Assembly: GCA_034769895.1 (NCBI GenBank)
Contig: CM068372.1
Location: 438,964,958-439,028,957 of the forward strand
Reading direction: 5' to 3'
DNA from: Magicicada septendecula
Lineage: Eukaryota > Arthropoda > Insecta > Hemiptera > Cicadidae
DNA length: 64,000 bases
Position 1 is the stretch's first letter. Every line of letters starts with the position of its first letter. Made by a program: the position numbers and the translations under genes. Under the pieces are notes generated by a model, which was not told the DNA's origin, did not search any database, and saw only the letters and a list, made by a program, of their open reading frames with translations. Of the stretch, positions 23,755-34,699 are shown piece after piece.

Positions 23755-24890
23755 TAAAACAGTATCTTGAAGAGCAAATTTGTTTTAGAAAGGGGAGGTC
23801 GACTATGGATGCATTGTTTGTATTACGACAGATAAATAGAGAAATGGCGGCAGTATAACCAAGAAACGCATATCGCTTTTGTTGATCTGTAAAAAGCATT
23901 TAATGTATACCGTCAAAGGTTATGGAATATTATGGATAGAAGGGGATATCCACAGCGTTTAATAAATTCAGTTAAGATCCTTTACAAAAGTACATCTGTA
24001 GTCCTGGATCTGAACGGTAGGCTCTCAGGTGACTTTCCAATAAATAAGGGAGTTAGGCAGGGATGCTTTTTCCCCAGCCTTGTTTAATACATACATTGAC
24101 GACATGTTGAGATCATGGAAATTCAGAGTGACTTCGGGAATACAGCTTAACAAATCAAATTGTATGGGTTCCCTGCTATATGCGGGTGACATACTGTAGT
24201 TCTTATTCAAGAAAATTAGGATGATTTACAAAGAGCTATATTTCAGTTACAAAAAGTGACAAGAGAGTACTCACTGACAAATTCAGTAAGAAAGACCATA
24301 ACCATGGGCTTTAAAGGTAAATATCCAGTGAGGACTAAGATAGTTATAAACAACAGCGCTTTACAACAATTGAGCCGTTTCAAATATCTCGGCTGTGCAG
24401 TAAGCTGTGAATCTGAATATGATATAAAAGAAGATAAATAAATTTAGAAATATTTGTGGTACGATTCATAGAAATCTTAGAAATAAAACAAGACACAGCA
24501 CAAGGATTAAATTTTATAAGAGAATTGCAAATACCCATATTGATTTATGCAAGTGAGGCGTGGGTAATGACAAAAAAGGAATAAGGCAAGATTCAGAGTG
24601 CCGAAATGCAGTTTTCTCGAAATACTTTAAATTATACATTCGAAGACAGAATAAGGAATGAGGAGACAGAATATCAGAGCAGAACTCGAAGGAAAGGACA
24701 TAAATGACATTATTTCAATATACAAAAGACAATGGTGGGATTATCTGCAAAGGATGACAGAGGATCGATGAATAGCGGCACTGAACGATAAAGCCGCCAT
24801 TAGTAGAAGAGATGTGGGTCGTTCGAGGATGAGATGGATGCCGGAATAGGTTTAAATAACCTAATCCTTGAAGAGGAGAAGAAGAAGAAG
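23755..24890 (+). pseudogene. LINE RT to C-terminus, decayed (family A-like)
   Basis: Plus-strand pieces in order are: RT finger (EEQICFRKGRSTMDALF near 23770), the GVRQGCFFP region near 24050 (shifted), the thumb box RFKYLGCAVSCESEYDIKED (24375-24440), and the C-terminal block RRRDVGRSRMRWMPE near 24800. It ends in a GAAGAAGAAG tail at 24877-24890. Many stops and at least three frame changes separate them. It is one of the longer LINE remnants in the window. Confidence 0.75.
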
Positions 24891-24892
24891 AT

Positions 24893-26090
24893 ACAGGCAA
24901 TAGAAATGAAGTTCTGAAGAAGAGCAAGGACTCTAACTAGGCTTGGCAGAGTAAGGTTTCAAGATCTAAGATGTGGAGTGGACATTGGCTTTGATATAAT
25001 TGTAACAATTTGGGAAGCAAAGTACGATGGTCAGTTGAAAAGTTCGCGGAGCGACATCTGTAGCTTAGCGGTAAAACTAAAATTTTTCGTGTGCCGCAAG
25101 ATTTTTATTTTATGTAAACTCTTGTTAATTTCCAAATCTATCTATCAATTTATTCGTGGTTCAGATGCTGTTTAAAATTGGCGTGTCATGCGTGTTTTGA
25201 AAAACGGACAAAATCAAACATCGTGGTGTGATTCTTTGTTAAAAATTGTTTAGCGCCAACGGAAAGTCAAAACAAAATTGTAAATGTGTCAGAAGATGCT
25301 GCGACTTCAAAACCAACGGTTTGTAAGAAGGCATTTGAGTTCAAACGTGGTCGTACGTGCACTGAAAACGTGGTCACACTGAACGCCCAAAAAATGTAAC
25401 AACTCCAGATGCAGCGGCCATCTTGCACCATGCTTTTTCACACCAAGTTCTTGAGTTACAATATGATGCACACGCTCACGTGAGATGCCTATGATTTTAG
25501 CAACGTCATCCACTCCTCAATCTGAGGTTTTCCAACACCCTCAGAGTTTAAATGTGGAACCCGAGTGTGCCCCACTTACCGTTGTTTCTGAAGGCGCAGC
25601 ATCTCCTAACAAATTTACAATTTCGTATTGACTTTCCATTGGCGCTAAAACTTTTTTAACAGAGAATTCATCACAACACGATGTTTGACTTTGTGCACAC
25701 GCATGGCAGGAAAATTTCAAACAGCTGGTGAAAAGTGAATACATTGACTCGAAATCAACAGGTGTTTACTGCGAAATATACATCTTGCGCCACACGAAAG
25801 ATTTTAGTTCTACTACTGAACTATAGATGTCGCTCCGCGAACTTTTCAACTCACCCTCGTAGGTAAAATGGTATGAACGTTTTATCAATGTCAGATGACG
25901 TAAGAAATTACGAGAATGGACTCCACATCAAAGTAGGAGCGAGACAGCACATACAGAACTTGGAAAGAAGATGTTGCTGATACCACGACTAACAGAAGTC
26001 TCGCAGATGGTGACTGGTAACGTAGAAACAGCCGGAGGCTTGAATGCGACACACGGAGTAACCTGTAACCGTTGGCATTAAAGCAATATC
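24893..26090 (+). mobile_element. LINE C-terminal scrap split by a mariner
   Basis: Coding-like pieces lie on both sides of the mariner. Before it come IEMKF and ARTLTRLGRVRFQDLRCG (24900-24975). After it come MVWYERFINVR and LREWTPHQSRSE (25868-25935). The order (EM.FLRRA, R.R..EIR, WYGH..R, EWTP) is that of a family B-like LINE tail. The mariner target TA lies between them, so the LINE is older than the mariner. Confidence 0.55.
25025..25859. mobile_element. Palindromic mariner (two 5' halves head to head)
   Basis: Terminal inverted repeats start CGATGGTCAGTTGAAAAG at the left and, reverse-complemented, CGAGGGTGAGTTGAAAAG at the right. They are flanked by TA (25023-25024 and 25860-25861). 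Both share the following TTCGCGGAGCGACATCT. Inside, both arms encode the same N-terminal part of a mariner transposase. On the plus strand, 25190-25413 includes EFKRGRTCTE and ERPKNVTTPDAA. On the minus strand, 25744-25417 includes the N-terminal leader and the helix-turn-helix DDVAKIIGISRERVHHI. So each end is the 5' end of the parent and the C-terminal catalytic half is missing. It is non-autonomous. Confidence 0.75.
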
Positions 26091-26369
26091 AAACGTTTAG
26101 CCCCTGGCGTATGTTTCACAGAGGGTAGTTATACAGTGTCATAAGTGCCAAAGATATAGTCGCTTGTAGTTTTACATTATCAATTTATAAATCGTTTATC
26201 GATTTAATTGTTTATCGTTTTGATACGAGGAACGTAATTAAAATCAACGAAAATTTCTCGTTAAAAAAATTTGATTGGGATAGTAAGCTAACAAAATTTA
26301 AACGAATCTTTGGAAAGAACGTTTCATAAGTACGTGAAAAATAAAACACACAAAATATACCAGAATGAA
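26091..26369. other. No recognisable feature
   Basis: AT-rich unique sequence. Confidence 0.4.
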
Positions 26370-26740
26370 ATTTTAGAAAATCGTGGCTACCCCCACGTTC
26401 CTGTATGCTAGTGAGACATGGACTGTTTGTAGAAGGGAAGTACAGAGGATTCAGGCATCAGAAATGAAATTTCTAAGAGAGATGCAAGGTTGTTCTCTCC
26501 TGAATAACGAGGATATTAGACGGGAATTAAAAATTGTATCGTTGTACCAGAAGATTGAAGATCACAGAAGGAGATGTTGTGAACACTTGAACCGCATGTC
26601 GGATATCCGTCTAACCGTGGCTGTCTTGGGTTATCACCCTACTGGGAAGAGAGATGTCGGTAGACCGAGGAGGAGATGGGTTCCGGAACAGGTCTAGCGC
26701 CTAATCCTTGGAGTGGTGATGATGATAAAAATTTTAATTT
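26370..26740 (+). mobile_element. LINE family A-like 3' end (open frame remnant)
   Basis: An open frame at 26383-26697 reads TPTFLYASETWTVCRREVQR, then MKFLREMQGCSLLNNEDIRR, CCEHLNRMSDIR and GKRDVGRPRRRWVPEQ. These are the post-RT blocks of a LINE polyprotein (…YGSE.W, E.KFLR, EHL.RM, GRPRRRW). It is 5'-truncated and ends in GTGATGATGATAAA (26717-26731), the family's GAT-type tail. Confidence 0.8.
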
Positions 26741-27480
26741 CCAGTAAACATGACCTCACTTTCGTTTACAGTTATCCTTTCATTTTTATTTATTTTTTAA
26801 AATATTCTGTGAGGAAACTGATACTTCTGATACCGGGTAACTTGACACCGATTGACCCAGTCTATCTATAATCAGCTACAACACAAGAACACCGTATGAT
26901 CGTTCAGCCAACGCAAGGCAGACATACGGTGTCAGCTAATTTTAGCAAAGGGCGACGAAGCAGTCGCTACAAAAACTCAGACTTTTTTACTCAGAGTCGC
27001 TTGAGCCAGCCAACCGACCGGCGTGTAATGAATGCGTAAAGGGGATGATAATGCATTAGAGAGTCTGGCGGGTGCGAAAGTCTGCGGGCAAAAAACGTGC
27101 AAACGGGCGCAGTACACAGTTTTTGTATTCACAGCCGCGCTGTGTACTCAATGTAAATTTCCAGGGAAATCTGTTTATATTTCACAAGCGAACATTACTC
27201 CTTGTTTTGTTCCGTAAGATTGCATGAACTTTTCTTTTCGTAATTCCTTCTTTTCCATTTCATTCTTCTTCTTCTACTTCTCGTCCTACTTCTCATCTGT
27301 ATTCTTCTTATTTTTTCTTCTTCTTATATAATGTTCTACTATTTCTTGTTCGCTCCAGCTGCTGCTTCTGCTCTTCCTCCTCCTACTCTTTATACTCTGT
27401 CTTCTCTTGTTTTTCCTTATTATACTCTTTTCTTAGTCTTGTTCTTGCTTCTTTCTAAGAAAACGAGACTTTTCATCTAA

Positions 27481-27525
<45 letters not shown>

Positions 27526-29546
27526 TAGTCTTTACCAAAAATCATTTTAGACTGATCAGGGGTCGGTATCCTTCTTCTGGGTTGTGTTTCACACAGTAAG
27601 TGCCCGTGTCATCAAAGCTATTATTAAATGTTGCGAGATAATTGGCCATGGGTCTGTTGTTACTACAGGAGTCGAGTCACGCGCGGCAGTAGCAGGAACC
27701 AGACTGTACATGTCCCAACAATGGAAAGGAGAGAGCTACAGAACTCGCCCACGATTTTAAACGAATTATATTTATTATTACAGAACGTCTTGTAAAGGAG
27801 ACAGTCATACAATCACTAAAACTTCCGAAAAACTACATTGGTATTTACTTAAATATATAATAATAATAATAATACCTAAGTGAAAAATAATATATTCCTA
27901 GGTTGTAAGTTTAAGTAGGTATGTTTCCGCAGATGTTTATAGACGAATATCTAATAACTTACTTAATATATAAATAAACGACAACAATGTGTAAATTTGT
28001 TTTTTCTTTTGATTTTAAGGCGATCTAAAATTTGCAAAATGTGTTTGAGGTATTAATTTTGTCAAGTTATTAAAGTTACTTATTTTGTATTTTGAATAAA
28101 ATTCACATAACCTAATGTCCCACACAGACATTTACAGTTTTCTTAAAATGTTTACTGCCATTTTCAGAGTGAACACAATATTTCACAGTAAACACTACAT
28201 TCGGATTTATGTTATAATTCCCTTCACTCTGATACCCGGCTTGTTTTATTTTATTTTTACGAATTTTCTATCCGCACTGAATCCAGAAAGTCTTAATTTC
28301 AGAAACTAAGTACATTAATATTTGGCTAGAAGTCTGTTTAGTTTGATCGTCCACACGGATTTAGAGATTTTTTTCAAAATATTTGCCCATTTCATTTTTG
28401 TCTTTCGCCGCATAATTTTAGAGATAATCTCAAAGACATGAGGACAATCAATCTGTTGGTAAACGGAGGAAAACCATTCCAAGGTTTACAAAAATCGGTT
28501 GATGCATTCAAATGTTATCTCATTAGTCAGTTATAAGACCGGATTTCAATTGTGTGAAGTTATTTACAGCCAATTTAAAAAAATAAAATAAAAAAAAGTT
28601 TGTGCGAGCAAACTTGAAAAAACTAATCGTCACGGGGAGAAGAAGCGTCATAACTAGGAAACGTCTCGTAAAATCGTACAATTATGTCATACAAAGAAGA
28701 AGAAGAAAAAGAAGAAACAAGATAATCGCAAGGAAATGGCAATAAGCACACAGCTTACATTGTCGTTTTATTCCAACCGACAGACTTTACGGCGAAACAT
28801 CAACTTCGGTTCAGCGGTGTCGTCTTTCTTTCAAGTTCGTTATAGATACTGATTTTTTTGTTGCTTTGTTGCTTTTTATTACGATTTGTTCCGTTTAATA
28901 GGCCGTTTTAAGGCAATAATACTTTTCACTGTAAACGCGCCGTATCTTAATAGCCGAGAGAGGGAGAGAGAGCTGAGTAGGACGTTCACTATTTATTGAA
29001 ACAGCTGGGATATAAAGAAAAAAGAAGAAGAAAGTTTACTATTGTATAATTGTTGTCGGTCGCGGTACCGAGATCCGCAGCAGCAGGAGGAGTGGTTTTA
29101 GTTGTGTTTGGTTTTGTTTCAGCGCGCACAAAGAATACCAAGTAAGCCGTGTGTGTGCGCGCAGCTGATGATATTTTATTACTCCAGCGGAGCCCCGGTG
29201 ATGTGTGAGCGCTCTCCGTTGGTTATTGTTATACGCTTTAAATGGAATCGGACGAGATCCAGTTCAGCAGATCTAGTTAGTCACGCATATATAAATAAAT
29301 GCATTACGCCGACTACTCTGGAATTCATACTGAATCCTAATTGCTGCCGACACACACGGGAACACGTTCACGTCAAGGGATCGGCTCTTACCGCCCTCAA
29401 CGCAGATACCGTAGGGTGTAATCTATGATGATTGTGTGTGATCGATTTAGCGACTCGTTTGCAGCTGTGCGTACTATCGATATGTGTTGGTTATGCCTAT
29501 GACGTTCCAAAAGCAGAACACTGGAACTAACGAAGCGTATTAAACA
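26741..29546. other. 2.8 kb without recognised gene
   Basis: Contains a pyrimidine-rich TTCTTCT stretch (27230-27460), an (AT)n run (27485-27523) and GA-rich short runs near 28690 and 28960. The small frames, including 29102-29428, have no recognisable domain or repeat match. Confidence 0.45.
27485..27523. repeat. (AT)n microsatellite
   Basis: About 19 AT units. Confidence 0.9.
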
Positions 29547-29547
29547 T

Positions 29548-30525
29548 CAGTCTGAAAAGTCCTCGCCCTAACAATGAAAAAAAAACAATTTATAATTTAT
29601 AAATCTTTTTATTTTTCAACATAATCTTCTTTGTAGCGTAGCACATTTATTCCAGCTAGTTTCCAATGTCACTCTGCCGTCCATGAAGCGGTTCTCTGTA
29701 AGGTCTGCAAAATACCCCTATACAGCTGAAATCACTTCTTGATCCGATGAAAAACCCTGACCAGCGAGAAAGAGTTTGAGTTTTGGGAAAAGATGGAAGT
29801 CTGAGGGAGCCAAATCTGGGGAATGGGGAGGACGCTCCATTAACTCACAGCGGAGATCGCTTAATTTCCCCATTGCCAAAACACTTTTGTAGGCATGTGC
29901 ATTGTGTTGGTGAAAAATTATGTTTTTCTTCTGCAAACCGGGTCTTTTTTCACAGATTTTTTCGTCTAGTTTCGATAAAAGGTTGGAGTAATATTCTGCG
30001 GTTATTGTTGCACCTTTTTTAAGGTAATCGATGTACAAAACACCTTTAGCATCCCAAAACAGTGACCCCATGACTTTTCCTGCTGATGGAACAGACCTTG
30101 CCTTCTGTGTCACTGTCCATTGCTTTGACTATTGTTAGGACTCTGGTGTGTAGTGGTGGATCCAAGTTTCATCCATCGTAATAAATCGACGTAAAAAATC
30201 TGCTTTGATCTTATTAAAAGGCTCCAAGCACTGTTCAGATATTTTCATGCGCATACGTTTTTGATCTGCTGTGAGTACCCACCTAGCCCAAAGCTTTCCA
30301 GTTGCAATTCCTCATGTAAAATATGGCCGACGCGTTCTTTAGAAATGCTCATAGTCTCAGAAATTTTGTGCTCTTTAATTCGGCTATCGTGCAAAACCAT
30401 ATCATGCACTTTTTCGTCGGTTTCTGGTGTTGTTCCCGTTTTTGGCCGTCCTTCGTTCCTTTATATCCTGGATTAGCAGAGTATGGTACCGGTTAGCAAA
30501 CATTCTCCTTACGTCGGCGTACAAC
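29548..30525 (-). pseudogene. Mariner transposase remnant
   Basis: The minus strand encodes most of a mariner transposase. The order is RPKTGTTPETDEKVHDMV, SISKERVGHILHEEL (helix-turn-helix), DQKRMRM, then MDETWIHHYTPES (first catalytic Asp), VMGSLFWDAKGVLYIDYL, KNIIFHQHNAHAYKS, and PPHSPDLAPSDFHLFP (third Asp). The usual HQDNA motif reads HQHNA, so the second catalytic Asp is His. At least one stop (after HHYTPES) and one frame change break it. The low-coordinate end has a mariner-like terminus (GTCTGAAAAGTCCTCGCCC at about 29551). The other terminus was not found, so it is truncated near 30525. Confidence 0.85.
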
Positions 30526-30760
30526 GCCATAGGCGCTGTCATTACTTTAAAATGTTCATTTTGTGTACCTTCTAGTTATGATAAGGCTGACATAATCTGT
30601 GTAATATTTATGTTTTTTTTTTTTTTAACTCTTTATTTGTAGTAAGCGATTTAGCGGAACGGTGTATGCGATTTAAATGAGATTTTACTACAATCATGTT
30701 CTCTGTACACATTTAAGACGTCACTGGCCCCTTGCCTCAGAAGGGGCAACAGTACAACAA
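30526..30760. other. No recognisable feature
   Basis: Unique sequence with a T-run at 30612-30627. Confidence 0.4.
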
Positions 30761-31287
30761 TCTACGTGTTTATCGAATGTTCCAGATGAATCCAGCTGAA
30801 TATGTGTAGCGTACGTGATTCTCGACGCATTAGCTAGACTGCCAGAAGCCGCATGAACGTGTCAAGGCCGCAATGAATTACGCTCTAATGTTTTCCTTTA
30901 TTGTTAATGCACAGTATGGAATAATCTAGTATTTAGGGGGGGTATAAATACCAGTACTCAACGACGTTCAGTTTCAGTTATAGTTGTGATATATTACAAT
31001 GCGGATCGAGTTTATTGTCTGGGGATTACAAGTGATTACTCTGTGCGTTCAAGTGGTTATTGTGGCGAAGTGTTGTATTTTATAATCGGGCGGCATAATT
31101 GTAATACAATTGTTTTTTATATTAGTTGACATTTTATTGCGTGTGAACAATTTTTATTTGGTTTGTTGTAAGAGACTGTGTTGTTAATTACAAACTGTTT
31201 AACTGTGAAAATTAAAGCTGGTGATTAGTGACTTAATTGGTGTCTTGTATTTTGTTTCCACTGTACCTACGGCGACCAAGTAGACCG
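30761..31287 (+). repeat. LTR-like interspersed repeat (solo), plus copy
   Basis: Inverted partner of 22900-23386. It begins about ATCTACGTGTTTATCGAATG and ends AAGTAGACCG; beyond both edges the copies diverge. It has a core promoter near the middle and ATTAAA near 31213. No adjacent gag/pol. Alternatives are a DNA element with a very short terminal repeat (TCTAC at both ends) or a SINE-like unit. Confidence 0.5.
30943..30975 (+). promoter_or_regulatory. Core promoter in LTR-like repeat (TATA + initiator)
   Basis: TATAAATA at 30943, followed about 25 bases later by GTTCAGTTTCAGTT, which contains the arthropod initiator TCAGT. Both elements are conserved in the inverted copy near 23220. Confidence 0.5.
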
Positions 31288-32074
31288 TAGTAACAGTATC
31301 CAACCGATCCTTAGGGATACCATTCCGATCCGTAGAGTACGGCGCGTGTTGTCTTGCAAGGCATACCTAACATTGACGTGCTCATTTTTAAAACAAGTTC
31401 TGTACATAGTTTAGTGCCGTATTGTGTTTTTAATATTTTGACACATGTCATCATTGATGACATGTATATTAGTTTTATAAAGTTCTGATGATGAGGCAAG
31501 TGCCTCGAAACATGTAAACAACGAAATAACAACATCACAGAAAGGCCATAGACGGTGAATTACAGTATATTTGGTTCTAATCAATTCGCCTGTATTTATG
31601 TGCATAAACGGACGATTTTATATTGAAACAAATAGATAGCTGACGAGTGTTCAAGTAATAAAATCAGCCATAAAACGGTGCGCAGCAGAGAAGAATATTT
31701 GTGTGTGTGTGGGGGGGGATCGTAAATGTTCACATAAAACGTCGATAAAAGCTCGGGTATTTAATTTTTGCGTAACTGTTAAACACAAAGTTATATTGAT
31801 AGTAGTGGAATTGTAATCTACATCGCACTTGAATGAAAACTGAAGAGAAATTGTTCAGTGAATATGACTCATAATAAACACTACTGAGCGAAATCCAGTC
31901 ATTGACAGAGATGTCCATTCTTGTCCAGATTCACTGAAACGCAGTCCGTGACTAGACCATGGCTGTCCAACTTTGAATACAGTACAGTGGAGTACTTGAA
32001 CTGTGCTCATCAAATATCCTCTTTAAACTTAAGATTACAAAATACACAAAATTAAAAAATATATATTTCTCAGG
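31288..32074. other. Unique sequence carrying one hammerhead-like motif
   Basis: Apart from the motif at 31485-31517 and a G-run near 31713, nothing was recognised. Confidence 0.4.
31485..31517 (+). ncRNA. Hammerhead-ribozyme-like motif
   Basis: CTGATGA, then stem GAGGC/GCCTC with AAGT loop (five pairs), then GAAA, the palindrome CATG and TAA. It has the same layout as the 17.6-17.8 kb motifs, with CATG replacing CGCG. That is what a selected palindromic stem III would look like. No inverted partner is seen nearby. Confidence 0.5.
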
Positions 32075-32376
32075 CACGCGTGGCAGGGTATACTCTAAAT
32101 GATCATAGAAGAAACTCAGATATACGGCAGGAACTGAATGTTATGAGTATACTCGACAGGGTCGCCCAGTATCGGCTAAATTTGTGGAAACATCTTTGGC
32201 GAATCCATGACTGCCGCATCCCCAAACAATTCTGGAACTATAAGCCGAGGGGACGGAGAGGTGTGGGAGGTCAGAGGAAGCGCTGGAGTGACCAGCTCTA
32301 ATCTTTGCCTATTTGAGACCGGAACAAAGCATCCTTGGTTTAATCCGTGAAGATGATGATGATGATGATGATGATT
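32075..32376 (+). mobile_element. LINE family A 3' end (5'-truncated)
   Basis: The frame 32080-32301 encodes the family A C-terminus (AGYTLNDHRRNSDIRQELN, LDRVAQYRLNLWKHLWRIHD, then PRGRRGVGGQRKRWSDQL) ending at its own stop. A 3' UTR of about 45 bases and a (GAT)n tail at 32350-32376 follow. It is one of the best-preserved 3' ends and defines the family terminus. Confidence 0.85.
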
Positions 32377-32590
32377 ACAAAATACAATCTTGTAATGTTT
32401 GTATTGTGTACCCAAAATACAAACCTATTAACGTTTCTCCGACCTTTAACTTCTGTTAGCACTTTACCATCAATTTTCTCTTGTTCATCTAATGCCACCT
32501 TACAATCGTATAACTACTACAGGCTTCTCCGATATCAAAAAATTAGTTAGTTACCTCAATACAATTTGTCTTGGGACTTTGTATTTTCCT

Positions 32591-32628
32591 TAACACGGCT
32601 TGTTCCGGGAACAAGTTCCCATCGTCAG
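32591..32628 (-). ncRNA. Degenerate hammerhead-like motif
   Basis: The minus strand reads CTGACGA, stem GGGAAC/GTTCCC, then GGAACA and TGTTA. CUGANGA and a strong stem II are present, but GAAA reads GGAA, so it is probably inactive or only structurally related. A possible stem III is AACA/TGTT followed by UA. Confidence 0.25.
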
Positions 32629-32682
32629 GTCAGGACTAAAATCGTTAGCCTACCATGTGGACACGTCGGTGAATTCAAACAT

Positions 32683-32689
<7 letters not shown>

Positions 32690-32715
<26 letters not shown>

Positions 32716-33605
32716 GCGGGGGTCCTACAGTCTATGCCGCATCCCGCATTTTGATCGCCATTTCGCCCTATCTTTCCAGTCATCGTCTTCAATAGCTCGA
32801 GCTCTCATGCTTTTCCTAATTCCTGTTTTCCATTGTGTTGACAGTCTTCCTTTTCTTCTCCTGTTTTGTGGTGTGTAAGTCAATGCTTTCTTTGACCATC
32901 GCTTCTCCTCCATCCTCATTACGTGACCACACCATAGCAACTGTCTGGATTCTATTCTTTCTGGTGTTATAAATATGCGCCCTGTTTTCCTTCTTATATA
33001 TTCGTTTCTAACATGTTGCATTCTACAAATATTACACGCTCTTCTTAAGAAGTCCATTTCCACAGTTTCTATCATCTTTTTCTCTTTATCTGAAAGTTCC
33101 CAGCATTCGAAGCCATAAGTTAAAATGGGCTCAACAATAGTTGTCAGTTTAGTTTGAAGTTTCATTTTGTTCGACCAAAGTAACGAGTTTAGCAAACGAA
33201 TAGCCTTTTTCCCCGTTGTATCCTATTTTTGATGTCATTCTTTGTTGTTCCATCTTCTGAAATAATGCCTCCCAAATATTTGAATTCGCTACACTTTCCA
33301 ATTCTATGGATTTGCAGATCTGGATCTTCTTCTTGCATGTCTCCTACTTTCAGATATTCTGTTTTAGTAGTGTTTATGTTTAGACCCCATTTCGCGTACT
33401 CCTCTTTCAATTTTCTAAACATATAGTCTGTGTCGTCCTCGTCACACGCTATAATTACCTGATCGTCGGCAAATAGAAGAGTTGTTAAGCACTGCTCATC
33501 CATTTGGATTCTCATTCCTGATGTTTTCCTTCTCCAGTTACTGATGGCTTCTTGGATATATATTTTAAACAGGGTAGGTGACAAGCTGCACCCTTACTTA
33601 AGCCG
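32690..33605 (-). pseudogene. LINE family B-like, RT palm to C-terminus (5'-truncated)
   Basis: The minus-strand frame 33584-33189 starts in the RT at SPTLFKIYIQEA, has the catalytic LLFADDQVIIACDEDD and ends in FKYLGGIISEDGTTKNDIKN. After one frame change, 33195-32725 continues with LNSLLWSNKMK, ILTYGFECWELSD, MDFLRRACNICR, LLWCGHVMRMEEKRW and NRRRKGRLSTQWKTGI. It ends in an (AAT)n tail at 32686-32716. Only one frameshift over about 850 coding bases makes it one of the least decayed LINEs here. Confidence 0.88.
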
Positions 33606-34059
33606 TTTTGTGGCAGGAAACAATTCTGACAGAACATTTCCCACTCTCACCATACTCTTTGAGTCCTTATATATGTTTCAGCAAACAGTCATTATACAAA
33701 TTATTGAATGAACACACATAACACACAACGTACAGGACACAAGGAAACAGTGAGCACTGTAATAACGTCAGCTGTTTCAGTGTTCACTTGACTCACTGAT
33801 ACGTATGTCAGTCTATTTTAGCAACCTCCTTGTTCTAACATAATGCAGGGTCATTCAGAATATTTGAACGAAACGACGACTGATCTTTAAGTACTTGTTT
33901 TTGTGAATTTTGGAGTCCTACTCCTCTAAGGCATCGATGTATCTACCTTTACTGCAGAGGAAGAAGATGGAAATCTCTAACATTGTATCACGCTGGTACA
34001 ACTTGACATACATATATAATGTTATTTCAAATTTTCTTTTTCTTCTGCTTTTATTATAA
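33606..34059. other. No recognisable feature
   Basis: Unique sequence between two LINE remnants. Confidence 0.4.
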
Positions 34060-34580
34060 AAGATCAGCGCTGATCATGTATAGAGTGGAAACAATCTGCT
34101 TTCAAAATTTGGAACCTCTTCTTAAAATTGAACGAAGAATTCTTCGGAAAATTTATGGTACCAAAAAAACCGAAGATGGGTACAGGCATAGACCCAAAGA
34201 AGAGCTGTACAGGGATCTGGAAGATCTGGAAACGGCTTTCCGAAGGAAAAGACTGAGATTCCTTGGACATATGGTTCGGATGGATCGGTCCAGATTAAAT
34301 AAACAAAATTTTCAACTATATTTGCCAACTTTCCAATCTGAACGGATACACCAAACAACTCAAGGAGGAAATGATGTAACTGGGTATCTCTTTGAACAAC
34401 TGTGTGGATAGAAATACATACAGAAACAAAATTCAAAATCTTGAGGTTCTCTGTGGTGAGAAGAACACGAGAAAGGGGTGGACTGTGGAAGGGAAGGCGT
34501 CGCATAGTGTGCGAATGAGGGCCTTCTGGCAGGAGAAGAAAAGGAAATGATATTCGCGTGGTCCACGGCTGGCCTGTTCG
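34060..34580 (+). pseudogene. LINE family C C-terminal fragment
   Basis: The plus frame reads LLKIERRILRKIYGTKKTEDG, then EELYRDLEDLETAFRRKRLRFLGHMVRMDRSRLNKQ (34110-34310). After a frame change come IHRNK-type sequence and RKGWTVEGKASHSVRMRAFWQEKK near 34470-34550. The block order IERRILRKI, AFRRKRL.FLGH..RM, RMR.FW is typical of insect LINE C-termini. It is 5'-truncated. Confidence 0.7.
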
Positions 34581-34699
34581 TGTAAAAAAAAAGATTCGTG
34601 CTAAACGGTCTGAAGGTGAGGGAGAACAGTGGGTGGCATTGGTGGGATTCAATCAATTACAGCTGTGGGTGAAATTGTCGCTTCCGTTCTTGTCTCGCT

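Noticed and set aside
29102-29428. A 108-codon plus-strand gene
   Set aside because: No domain, no splice or promoter evidence and no conservation to compare; length is within chance for this composition.
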